In this document: in pieces, positions 35,143 through 42,513 of the stretch | How the letters are laid out: each line of letters starts with the position of its first letter | Position numbering within the stretch: the stretch's first letter is position 1 | From: Amycolatopsis nivea | Lineage (GTDB): Bacteria > Actinomycetota > Actinomycetes > Mycobacteriales > Pseudonocardiaceae | DNA: 64,000 nucleotides | Direction of reading: 5' to 3' | NCBI RefSeq assembly: GCF_004522235.1 | Contig: NZ_SDLT01000022.1 | Span: 1 to 64,000 of the forward strand | Position numbers and translations under genes: made by a program | Notes under the pieces: model-generated | What the model was told of the DNA's origin: nothing | What the model saw: only the letters and a program-made list of their open reading frames with translations | The model's database searches: none

Positions 35143-36705
35143 TCAGTGCGCGAAGTGGCGCGTTCCGGTGAGGTACAGCGTGATCCCGGCGGCCTCGGCG
35201 GCGGCGATCACCTCGGCGTCGCGGATGGACCCGCCGGGCTGCACGACGGCTCGCACGCCCGCCTCGATCAGCACCTCGAGCCCGTCCGGGAACGGGAAGA
35301 ACGCGTCCGAGGCACCGACCGAGCCCTTCGCCCGGTCGCCCGCCCGCGCGACCGCCAGCCGCGACGAGTCGACGCGGTTGACCTGGCCCATGCCGACGCC
35401 GACGGTCGCCTGTTCGTGCGCCAGCAGAATCGCGTTGGACTTCACCGCGCGCAGCGCACGCCACGCGAACTCCAGGTCCGCCAAGGTCTGCTCGTCGGCG
35501 GGCGAGCCGGTGGCCAGCGTCCAGTTCGCCGGGTCGTCGCCGGGGGCGTCGATCGCGTCGGCGGTCTGCACGAGGACGCCGCCGGAGATCGGCCGGAACT
35601 CCACCGGGGACGCGTTCTCGATCGCGGGCAGCTTCAGCAGCCGCACGTTCTTCTTGCGCTGCAAGATCTCCAGCGCTTCCGGCTCGAAGTCGGGGGCGAG
35701 CACGACCTCGGTGAACACCTCGGCGATCTGCTCCGCCGCCGCGACGCTCACCGGCCGGTTCGTGGCGATCACGCCGCCGTACGCGGACACGGGGTCGCAG
35801 GCGTGCGCCTTGCGGTGTGCTTCGGCGACGTCCGCGCCGACAGCGATCCCGCACGGGTTGGCGTGCTTGATGATCGCGACAGCCGGCTCGGAGAAGTCGA
35901 AGGCGGCCCGACGCGCGGCGTCAGTGTCGACGTAGTTGTTGTACGACATCGCCTTGCCGTGAAGCTGCTCCGCGTGCGCGAGGCCCGGCTGCGCACCGCG
36001 GTACAGCGCCGCCTTCTGGTGCGGGTTCTCGCCGTAGCGCAGTACGTCCGCACGGTCCCACGTCGCGCCGAGGAAGTCCGGGAAGCCGCTGTCGTCCGAA
36101 GGCGCGTACGCGTTGGCGAACCACGAAGCGACAGCCGTGTCGTACGCAGCCGTGTGCGCGTACGCCTGCGCAGCGAGCCGCTTGCGGTCCGAGAGCTCGA
36201 AGCCGCCCGCGGAGACCTGCTCAAGCACCCACGCGTACCGCGCCGGGTCCACGACGACAGCGACGCTGCCGTGGTTCTTCGCGGCCGCGCGCACCATCGC
36301 GGGGCCGCCGATGTCGATGTTCTCGACGCAGTCCTCGAAGCTCGCGCCGGACGCGACAGTCGCCTGGAACGGGTACAGGTTCACCACGAGCAGGTCGAAC
36401 GCCGCGATGTCGAGCTGCTTGAGCTGCGCGACGTGGTCGTCATTGCTCTGGTCGGCGAGCAGACCGGCGTGCACGCGCGGGTGCAGCGTCTTGACCCGGC
36501 CGTCGAACGACTCGGGGAACCCGGTGACCTGCTCGACCGGCGTGACCGGAACCCCGGCGTTCGCGATGACCTTCGCCGTGCCGCCGGTCGACACGATCTC
36601 CACGCCGGCCGCGTGCAGGCCGGTCGCGAGCTCGAGCAGGCCGGCCTTGTCCGAGACGCCGATCAGCGCGCGCCGGACCGGGCGCCGTCCCTGTGCTGTG
36701 CTCAC
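35143..36705 (-). CDS. purH: Bifunctional AICAR formyltransferase/IMP cyclohydrolase
   Basis: A 520-residue enzyme for the last two steps of IMP synthesis. The N-terminal MGS-like cyclohydrolase domain shows ALIGVSDKAGL, STGGTAK and GRVKTLHPRVHAGLL; the C-terminal transformylase has YNNYVDTDAA, IKHANPCGIA (catalytic Lys-His) and VGVGMGQVNRVDS. GTG 36705 overlaps the purN stop (GTGA) and has AAGGTGAGG upstream, so I reject the 11-codon longer frame. It needs 10-formyl-THF, supplied via FolD elsewhere in this window. Confidence 0.97.
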   Translation of the reverse strand: MSTAQGRRPVRRALIGVSDKAGLLELATGLHAAGVEIVSTGGTAKVIANAGVPVTPVEQVTGFPESFDGRVKTLHPRVHAGLLADQSNDDHVAQLKQLDIAAFDLLVVNLYPFQATVASGASFEDCVENIDIGGPAMVRAAAKNHGSVAVVVDPARYAWVLEQVSAGGFELSDRKRLAAQAYAHTAAYDTAVASWFANAYAPSDDSGFPDFLGATWDRADVLRYGENPHQKAALYRGAQPGLAHAEQLHGKAMSYNNYVDTDAARRAAFDFSEPAVAIIKHANPCGIAVGADVAEAHRKAHACDPVSAYGGVIATNRPVSVAAAEQIAEVFTEVVLAPDFEPEALEILQRKKNVRLLKLPAIENASPVEFRPISGGVLVQTADAIDAPGDDPANWTLATGSPADEQTLADLEFAWRALRAVKSNAILLAHEQATVGVGMGQVNRVDSSRLAVARAGDRAKGSVGASDAFFPFPDGLEVLIEAGVRAVVQPGGSIRDAEVIAAAEAAGITLYLTGTRHFAH

Positions 36706-37319
36706 GAAAACCTCACCTTTCGTCCGTCCACGGTGCACCCACCACGGCCGAGTCGCTCGATCGTTTCAACCAGCAGCCTGCGTTCCACGGCTTTGATCCG
36801 CTCGTGCAGGACGTCTTCGGTGTCGTCGGTCTCCACCGGCACCGCCTCCTGGGCGATGACCGGGCCAGTGTCCACCCCGGCGTCGACGAAATGCACCGTC
36901 GATCCGGTGACGCGCACGCCCGCGGCCAGCGCGTCGGCGACCGCGTGCATCCCGGGGAACGACGGCAGCAGCGCGGGGTGGGTGTTGATCACGCGGCCCG
37001 CGAACCGCGACAGGAACTCCGGCCCGAGGATCTTCATGAAACCCGCGGACACCACGAGGTCGGGCTGATAAGCCGCGACGGCCTCGGCGAGCGCACGGTC
37101 CCAGGCGGCCCGGTCCGGATGGTCGGCGACGCGCACGGTGAACGACGGCACGTCCGCCCGTTCCGCCCGCGCGAGCGCCTCGATGCCGGTGCGATCCGCG
37201 CCGACCGCGACGACGGCGGCCGGGAACCCGGGCTGCCCGGCCGCGTCGAGCACAGCCTGCAGCAGCGTGCCGGAACCGGACGCGAGCACGACGATCTTCA
37301 CCGGAGTGGGCAGTTCCAA
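36702..37319 (-). CDS. purN: Phosphoribosylglycinamide formyltransferase
   Basis: About 205 residues; formylates GAR using 10-formyl-THF. Conserved VVLASGSGTLLQAVLD at the N-terminus, catalytic Asn-His in INTHPALLPSFPGMHA and the Asp in FVDAGVDTGPVIAQ. The start is uncertain: TTG 37319 or GTG 37301 both precede the conserved core, and an AAGGAG lies upstream of a CTG at 37331. It overlaps purH by four bases and follows perM, the order found in M. tuberculosis. Confidence 0.93.
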   Translation of the reverse strand: MELPTPVKIVVLASGSGTLLQAVLDAAGQPGFPAAVVAVGADRTGIEALARAERADVPSFTVRVADHPDRAAWDRALAEAVAAYQPDLVVSAGFMKILGPEFLSRFAGRVINTHPALLPSFPGMHAVADALAAGVRVTGSTVHFVDAGVDTGPVIAQEAVPVETDDTEDVLHERIKAVERRLLVETIERLGRGGCTVDGRKVRFS

Positions 37320-37393
37320 GCGGCTGGCCAGAACGGGCTCCTTGCACGGCGGTACGCCTCGGGCGCACGGCGCTTCACCAGGTCGCCCCAACC

Positions 37394-38935
37394 CTAACGG
37401 TCGTCCTCGGCGGGCTTCGCGTCGCCGGAGTCCTCGGTGGACTCGGTCACAGCGTCCGGCTCTTCGGCGGGGGTTTCGGGCTCGTCCTCCGGCAGGTCGA
37501 GGCCCAGTTCCGCGTCGGCCTCGGCGTCGAAGTCCTCGTCGCCCTCAGCCGAGGCCTCGTCGGATTCTTCGGCAGGCTCTTCGGGATCTTCGGAGTCTTC
37601 AGCGTCTTCGGATTCCTCGGCCTCGTCCGTATCCTCGACGTCCTCGTCGGACTCGGGCTCGGACTCCTCAGCATCCTCGGACTCAGCCGACTCGGACTCG
37701 GCTTCAGGTTCAGGCTCAGCCTCGTCCTCCACCTCGAGCGAGCCCACCGGCTGCATCGGAGCGTGCGCCCCCGCGAAGAAGGCCACGAACCCGGCCGGAA
37801 TGACGATCCAGCAGAACGCGACGATCGACGCCACCCCGACCGGCACGCTGACCGGGTCGAACGGACCGTCGCCGAGCCGTCCGCCGGCGAGCGTGCCCAG
37901 CAGCACGCAGCCGAATCCGACGACCGCGCCCGCGACGACCACGACCCGCAGCCGCGCCGCCGGGTCCTCGTCCACCGCGCGGACCGACCAGCCCACCAGC
38001 ACGCCGACCGCAAGCGGCAGCACCAGCAGCACCGGCCACCACGACGCGGCGTGCTCGGGAATGCCGCCGAGCAGCGGAACCCCGGGGACGGAACCGCCGC
38101 GGTAGCCGATGAGGTGCACGTCAAGACTGCCGATGCTGAATCCGGGTCCGCTCACGAACGACATCGCGGCGACCACGGCGTTCGGCAGATACAGCAGGGA
38201 AAGCAGGAACAGGCCGAAGCTGCTCCCGAACGACGGCTCGAACAGGCTGGACACCGTGCGCGCGGACAGCGCCGTGGCGGCGGTCAGCGTCAGCGCGCCA
38301 GCGGCCAGCAGCGCGAACAGTCCGAGCAGGCCCGCGCGCAGGCCGCGAAGAGCCAGCGGATCGAGCCGGTCGGCGAGCACCCGCGGCATCCCGAACCGGC
38401 GAAGCACCCCGCCGGTGGCCGCGAGTCCGGAGATCACGGCAGGCACCACCGCGGCGAGCCAGAAATTCGCCCGCACTGGTTCGCCGATCGACAGCAGCGA
38501 AATCAGCACTCCGAACAGCAGATGCGCGCCGGAAATCGTGGCGATCAACGGGACCGCGTGCCGCAGCCTGGCGCAGCGAAGCCGTCGCACGGCCTTGGCC
38601 GCCGCGCGCGCGACCAGCAGTACCACCCCGATCGTCGGCAGCAGCGGCAGCATCCCGAGCGGATGGCCGCCGATCCCGAGTTCGACCTGGTAGGCGGCCA
38701 GCCAGCCAGGTCCCGCCGACAGCAGCACGCCGCCCGCGGAGAAGACCGCGTGCTGGGCGGTCAGGGTGACGAGCGCGAGCAGCGTGGCGACCACCGCGTA
38801 GCCGGTGACGAGCGGGCCGAGCGCCGCGGCGAGCAACACCCGGAACCGGGGAACATCCTGGTCAAGGGAGTCGCCCACCGGCTCGTCGCCCGCGGGGCGT
38901 CCGGGACTGGTGAGCACCTGCATGTCCTCGACCAT
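37394..38935 (-). CDS. PerM-like (DUF6350) cell-division membrane protein
   Basis: A 513-residue membrane protein with about nine or ten helices (from RVLLAAALGPLVTGYAVV to IVAFCWIVIPAGFVAFFAGA) and a ~120-residue C-terminal tail made almost entirely of Glu, Asp, Ser and Pro. Position between purN and a DUF5336 gene matches M. tuberculosis Rv0955 (PerM), which supports cell division by stabilising FtsB; equivalence is by family and synteny. ATG 38935 is chosen over a longer basic N-terminus; ATG 38923 is also possible. Confidence 0.85.
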   Translation of the reverse strand: MVEDMQVLTSPGRPAGDEPVGDSLDQDVPRFRVLLAAALGPLVTGYAVVATLLALVTLTAQHAVFSAGGVLLSAGPGWLAAYQVELGIGGHPLGMLPLLPTIGVVLLVARAAAKAVRRLRCARLRHAVPLIATISGAHLLFGVLISLLSIGEPVRANFWLAAVVPAVISGLAATGGVLRRFGMPRVLADRLDPLALRGLRAGLLGLFALLAAGALTLTAATALSARTVSSLFEPSFGSSFGLFLLSLLYLPNAVVAAMSFVSGPGFSIGSLDVHLIGYRGGSVPGVPLLGGIPEHAASWWPVLLVLPLAVGVLVGWSVRAVDEDPAARLRVVVVAGAVVGFGCVLLGTLAGGRLGDGPFDPVSVPVGVASIVAFCWIVIPAGFVAFFAGAHAPMQPVGSLEVEDEAEPEPEAESESAESEDAEESEPESDEDVEDTDEAEESEDAEDSEDPEEPAEESDEASAEGDEDFDAEADAELGLDLPEDEPETPAEEPDAVTESTEDSGDAKPAEDDR

Positions 38936-39023
38936 GACATCCGCACTCGGCCGTCCGGGTGAGGCACGCCGCCCGGCGGACGTGGCGAATCCAACGCCCA
39001 CCCGGTCGTGGCACCGGGCCAAG

Positions 39024-39061
39024 AAAAACACCCGCTGTGACACGGAGAGTCACAGCGGGTG
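39024..39061 (-). terminator. Intrinsic terminator after the DUF5336 gene
   Basis: CACCCGCTGTGAC (39029-39041) pairs with GTCACAGCGGGTG (39049-39061), 13 bp, seven-base loop, followed on the minus strand by a five-T run (39028-39024). Confidence 0.88.
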
Positions 39062-39078
39062 GGTGATGCGAAGGGGTT

Positions 39079-39795
39079 TCAGCCTTGCTGTCCGAAACCT
39101 CCGGGCGGCGTGCCCGGTTTGTTCTGGTCCGCGGGCGGCTGGAAGAACTGGCCCTGCTGCGGCGCGTACGTCGTGGCCTGTCCGCCCGGCGGCGGAGTGG
39201 CGGGCGGCTGCTGTCCCGGAGCGGGCGGCTGCTGGCCCTGCTGGCCGGGAGCCGGCTGGTACTGCGTCGGCTGGTACTGGCCCTGCTGGCCGTAGGGCTG
39301 CTGGTACGCCGGAGCGGACGGCTGCGGCGTCGGCGGCTTGAGCACGTTGTACTCGAACAGCAGCACCGCGACCGACGCGGCCGCCTGCAGCAGACCGAGG
39401 ATCAGCACCACGATCACGATGGCGGACGACCGCCCGGAGATGACGGCGTCGAGCGCGCCCAGCCCGCCGACCACGCTGAACAGCGCGGCGAAAGGCAGCG
39501 TCTTCGGCCCCTTGGGCAGCAGGCTCAGCGCCGACAGCAAACCGCCGACGAGCAGGAACAGAATGGGCTGCCCGGCCGTGCCCGCCTCGGAAGCGAAGCC
39601 GAGGAAGTACTGCACCAGGCCGAGCCCGGCCACGCCGAGGGACAGCAGCAGCGGAAGGTTCGGCGGCGCACCGGCACCCGCGGCAGGCGGACCCTGCTGC
39701 GGCTGGGGCTGCTGCGGGAACCCGCCCGACGGGGGCGGTCCCTGGGACGGCTGGCCCTGCTGAGGGTAGCCGGGCCCGCCACTGGGGAAGGTCAT
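39079..39795 (-). CDS. DUF5336 (34-kDa antigen-like) membrane protein
   Basis: A 238-residue protein with a Gly/Pro/Gln-rich N-terminus (1-46), four hydrophobic helices (about 49-66, 77-92, 100-116, 124-146) and a long Gln/Pro/Tyr-rich tail (PYGQQGQYQPTQYQPAPG). Topology and place between sucD and perM match M. tuberculosis Rv0954. Function unknown; association with the divisome has been proposed for relatives. ATG 39795 has GGAGAG upstream and excludes a 16-residue acidic extension. Confidence 0.85.
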   Translation of the reverse strand: MTFPSGGPGYPQQGQPSQGPPPSGGFPQQPQPQQGPPAAGAGAPPNLPLLLSLGVAGLGLVQYFLGFASEAGTAGQPILFLLVGGLLSALSLLPKGPKTLPFAALFSVVGGLGALDAVISGRSSAIVIVVLILGLLQAAASVAVLLFEYNVLKPPTPQPSAPAYQQPYGQQGQYQPTQYQPAPGQQGQQPPAPGQQPPATPPPGGQATTYAPQQGQFFQPPADQNKPGTPPGGFGQQG

Positions 39796-39958
39796 CGGAA
39801 GCTCTCCTGTCTCATCGACCGGCGGTTCGGGATCTTGAGGCACCCGGGGTGCACCGGCGGCGTCCCCCGCTCACGAGTGACTGCACGCTAGCGCATCCGC
39901 GCTGGGCGTCCGCGTCGTTGGACGCACCGGACACCGGATCGGTTGCGGGCGGAAACGA

Positions 39959-39993
39959 CGGAGGCCGGGCACCGTGTCGGTGCCCGGCCTCCG
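39959..39993. terminator. Hairpin terminator after sucD
   Basis: A perfect 15-bp stem (39959-39973 with 39979-39993; arm CGGAGGCCGGGCACC) and a five-base loop, 20 bp past the sucD stop. No long T-tract, as often in high-GC genomes. Confidence 0.75.
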
Positions 39994-40012
39994 CCAGTGG
40001 AGTCGCTGCTGG

Positions 40013-40903
40013 TCAGCCGAGGCTGTTGTACAGCTCCCGGGCGAGAACCGCGGTCTCGCTCGGGGTCTTGCCGACCTTGACGCCGGCGGCCTCGAGGGCC
40101 TCCTTCTTCGCCGCGGCGGTGCCGGACGAACCGGAGACGATCGCGCCCGCGTGTCCCATCGTCTTGCCCTCAGGGGCGGTGAAGCCCGCGACGTAGCCGA
40201 CGACCGGCTTGGTCACGTTCTCCTTGATGTAGGCCGCGGCCCGCTCCTCGGCGTCGCCGCCGATCTCGCCGATCATCACGATGACCTTGGTGTCGGCGTC
40301 CTTCTCGAACGCCTCGAGGGCGTCGATGTGGGTGGTGCCGATGACCGGGTCGCCGCCGATGCCGACAGCGGTGGAGAAGCCGATGTCGCGCAGCTCGTAC
40401 ATCATCTGGTAGGTCAGCGTGCCCGACTTCGACACGAGACCGATCGAGCCCGGGCCGGTGATGTCGGCCGGGATGATGCCCGCGTTCGACTTGCCGGGGC
40501 TGATCACGCCGGGGCAGTTCGGCCCGATGATCCGGGTCTTGTTGCCGGTCGCGACCGCGTGCGCCCAGAAGTAGGCCGAGTCGTGCACCGGGATGCCCTC
40601 GGTGATGACGACGGCCAGCGGGATCTCGGCGTCGATCGCCTCGATGACCGCGTCCTTGGCGAACTTCGGCGGCACGAAGATGACCGACACGTCGGCGCCG
40701 GTCTCCTTGATGGCCTCCTCGACCGTGCCGAACACGGTGAGGTCCTTGCCCTCGACGGTGACCGTCTGGCCGGCCTTGCGGGCGTTGACGCCGCCCACGA
40801 TGTTGGTGCCGGACTTCAGCATCTTGGTCGCGTGCTTCATGCCCTCGGAGCCGGTGAGCCCCTGGACGATGACCTTGCTGTTCTCGTTGAGGAAGATCGA
40901 CAT
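40013..40903 (-). CDS. sucD: Succinyl-CoA synthetase alpha subunit
   Basis: A 296-residue TCA-cycle subunit. It carries the CoA-binding Rossmann fold (VIVQGLTGSEG, GGVNARKAGQT), the GPNCPGVISP loop and the phosphohistidine His251 in GHAGAIV. ATG 40903 begins one base after the sucC stop; a GTG nine bases earlier would overlap sucC. With SucC it makes succinate and ATP (or GTP) from succinyl-CoA. Confidence 0.97.
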   Translation of the reverse strand: MSIFLNENSKVIVQGLTGSEGMKHATKMLKSGTNIVGGVNARKAGQTVTVEGKDLTVFGTVEEAIKETGADVSVIFVPPKFAKDAVIEAIDAEIPLAVVITEGIPVHDSAYFWAHAVATGNKTRIIGPNCPGVISPGKSNAGIIPADITGPGSIGLVSKSGTLTYQMMYELRDIGFSTAVGIGGDPVIGTTHIDALEAFEKDADTKVIVMIGEIGGDAEERAAAYIKENVTKPVVGYVAGFTAPEGKTMGHAGAIVSGSSGTAAAKKEALEAAGVKVGKTPSETAVLARELYNSLG

Positions 40904-40904
40904 C

Positions 40905-42074
40905 TCACGCACCTGCCGCGGCGAGCTCGGCAGCCTTGTCGGCCGCGTTGTCCATTGTGTCCACCACGGTGACCAGCGGGTGGTTCGCGTCGGCCAGGAT
41001 CTGGCGACCCTCGACGACGTTGTTGCCGTCCAGGCGGACGACCAGCGGCTTGGTGGCCTCGTCGCCCAGGATCTTCAGCGCCTCGACGATGCCGTTCGCG
41101 ACCGCGTCGCAGGCGGTGATGCCGCCGAAGACGTTCACGAACACGCTCTTCACGTCGGTGTCGTTGAGGATGACGTCCAGCCCGGCCGCCATGACCTCGG
41201 CCGACGCGCCGCCGCCGATGTCGAGGAAGTTGGCGGGCTTCACGCCGCCGTGCTTCTCGCCCGCGTACGCCACGACGTCCAAAGTGGACATCACGAGGCC
41301 CGCGCCGTTGCCGATGATGCCGACCTCGCCGTCGAGCTTGACGTAGTTGAGGTTCTTGGCCTTGGCCTTCGCCTCGAGCGGGTTCTCGGCCTGCTTGTCG
41401 ACGAGCTCCTCGTGCGCCGGGTGGCGGAAGGAGGCGTTCTCGTCGAGGGTGACCTTGCCGTCGAGGGCGATGATCTTGTCCTGCGGGTCGCGGACCAGCG
41501 GGTTGACCTCGACCAGGGTGGCGTCCTCGGAGACGAAGGTCTCCCACAGCTTCACCACGACGTCGGCGGCCTCGTCGATGATCTCGGCCGGGAAGTTGCC
41601 CGCCTTGAGGATCTCGAGCGCGGTGGCCTTGTCGACGCCCTTGATCGCGTCGACCGGGATCTTGGCGAGCGCGTCCGGGCGCTCGACCGCGAGCTGCTCG
41701 ATCTCCATGCCGCCTTCGGACGACGCCATCGCGAGGAAGGTGCGGTTGGCGCGGTCGAGCAGGAAGGAGAAGTAGTACTCGGACGCGATGTCCGAGGCTT
41801 CCGCCACCAGCACGCGGTGCGTGATGTGGCCCTTGATGTCGAGGCCGAGGATGGCTTCCGCCTTCTCCTTCGCCTCGTCGGGCGTCTGGGCCAGCTTGAC
41901 GCCGCCCGCCTTGCCCCGGCCGCCGACCTTCACCTGCGCCTTGACGACGACCTGGGTGCCGATCTGCTCCGCGGCGGCCTTGGCTTCTTCCGGGGTGCTT
42001 GCCACGGCGCCCGGCAGAACCGGTACTCCGTGGGCGGCGAAGAGATCCCTCGCCTGGTACTCGTAGAGGTCCAC
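40905..42074 (-). CDS. sucC: Succinyl-CoA synthetase beta subunit
   Basis: A 389-residue ATP-grasp subunit: DLYEYQARDLFAAHGVPVLP, nucleotide-binding VVKAQVKVGGRGKAGGVKL, LVEVNPLV and the C-terminal ligase-CoA domain with NGAGLVMSTLD and FVNVFGGITACD. GTG 42074 with GGAG upstream is chosen; the longer frame lacks similarity to the family. First gene of the sucCD operon. Confidence 0.97.
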   Translation of the reverse strand: MDLYEYQARDLFAAHGVPVLPGAVASTPEEAKAAAEQIGTQVVVKAQVKVGGRGKAGGVKLAQTPDEAKEKAEAILGLDIKGHITHRVLVAEASDIASEYYFSFLLDRANRTFLAMASSEGGMEIEQLAVERPDALAKIPVDAIKGVDKATALEILKAGNFPAEIIDEAADVVVKLWETFVSEDATLVEVNPLVRDPQDKIIALDGKVTLDENASFRHPAHEELVDKQAENPLEAKAKAKNLNYVKLDGEVGIIGNGAGLVMSTLDVVAYAGEKHGGVKPANFLDIGGGASAEVMAAGLDVILNDTDVKSVFVNVFGGITACDAVANGIVEALKILGDEATKPLVVRLDGNNVVEGRQILADANHPLVTVVDTMDNAADKAAELAAAGA

Positions 42075-42192
42075 TACTCCAGTCTCCTGACGACACGCCA
42101 CTGTGGTGGTCCGTTTTCCGGACCGCGCTGTCGGACCAGTCGAGGTTAGCGACCAGCGCAGACGCAGGGGACGCCGCACCTGGTGAAGTCGG

Positions 42193-42513
42193 TCACCGTG
42201 CGCGGTCAGAGGGTGTGCCGAGGGTGTGAGACCGCCCACCGACAAGCATTTCAGCGGCCTTTTCGGCGCTTTCGGAGCCCAACTCGATCACTGTGGTGCT
42301 GGAGAGCGCTTCCGCGAGACCTTTGGGCGCGGGACCGCCGAGGAGGCCCAGAATGTCTGGATCCTCCTGTTCGGTGGTGCGCACGATCTTTTCCGCCGTG
42401 TCGAGGTGTCCTACGTGGACGACTTCGAGACCGGCGTCGCGCAGCAATCGCGCCAACGGAATCGCCGCGGTTTCTTCGGCCAGCTCGACGAGGACGACGC
42501 GCCGCGGACTCAC
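42193..42513 (-). CDS. Short B12-binding-domain-like protein lacking the cobalamin motif
   Basis: A 106-residue alpha/beta protein resembling the C-terminal cobalamin-binding fold of methylmalonyl-CoA mutase: LLRDAGLEVVHVGHLDTAEKIV and DPDILGLLGG. The lower-ligand motif DxHxxG is absent (the loop region reads ELAEETAAIP), so cobalamin binding through histidine is unlikely. GTG 42513 overlaps the stop of the upstream membrane gene (GTGA), fixing the start and implying coupled translation. Confidence 0.7.
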   Translation of the reverse strand: MSPRRVVLVELAEETAAIPLARLLRDAGLEVVHVGHLDTAEKIVRTTEQEDPDILGLLGGPAPKGLAEALSSTTVIELGSESAEKAAEMLVGGRSHTLGTPSDRAR

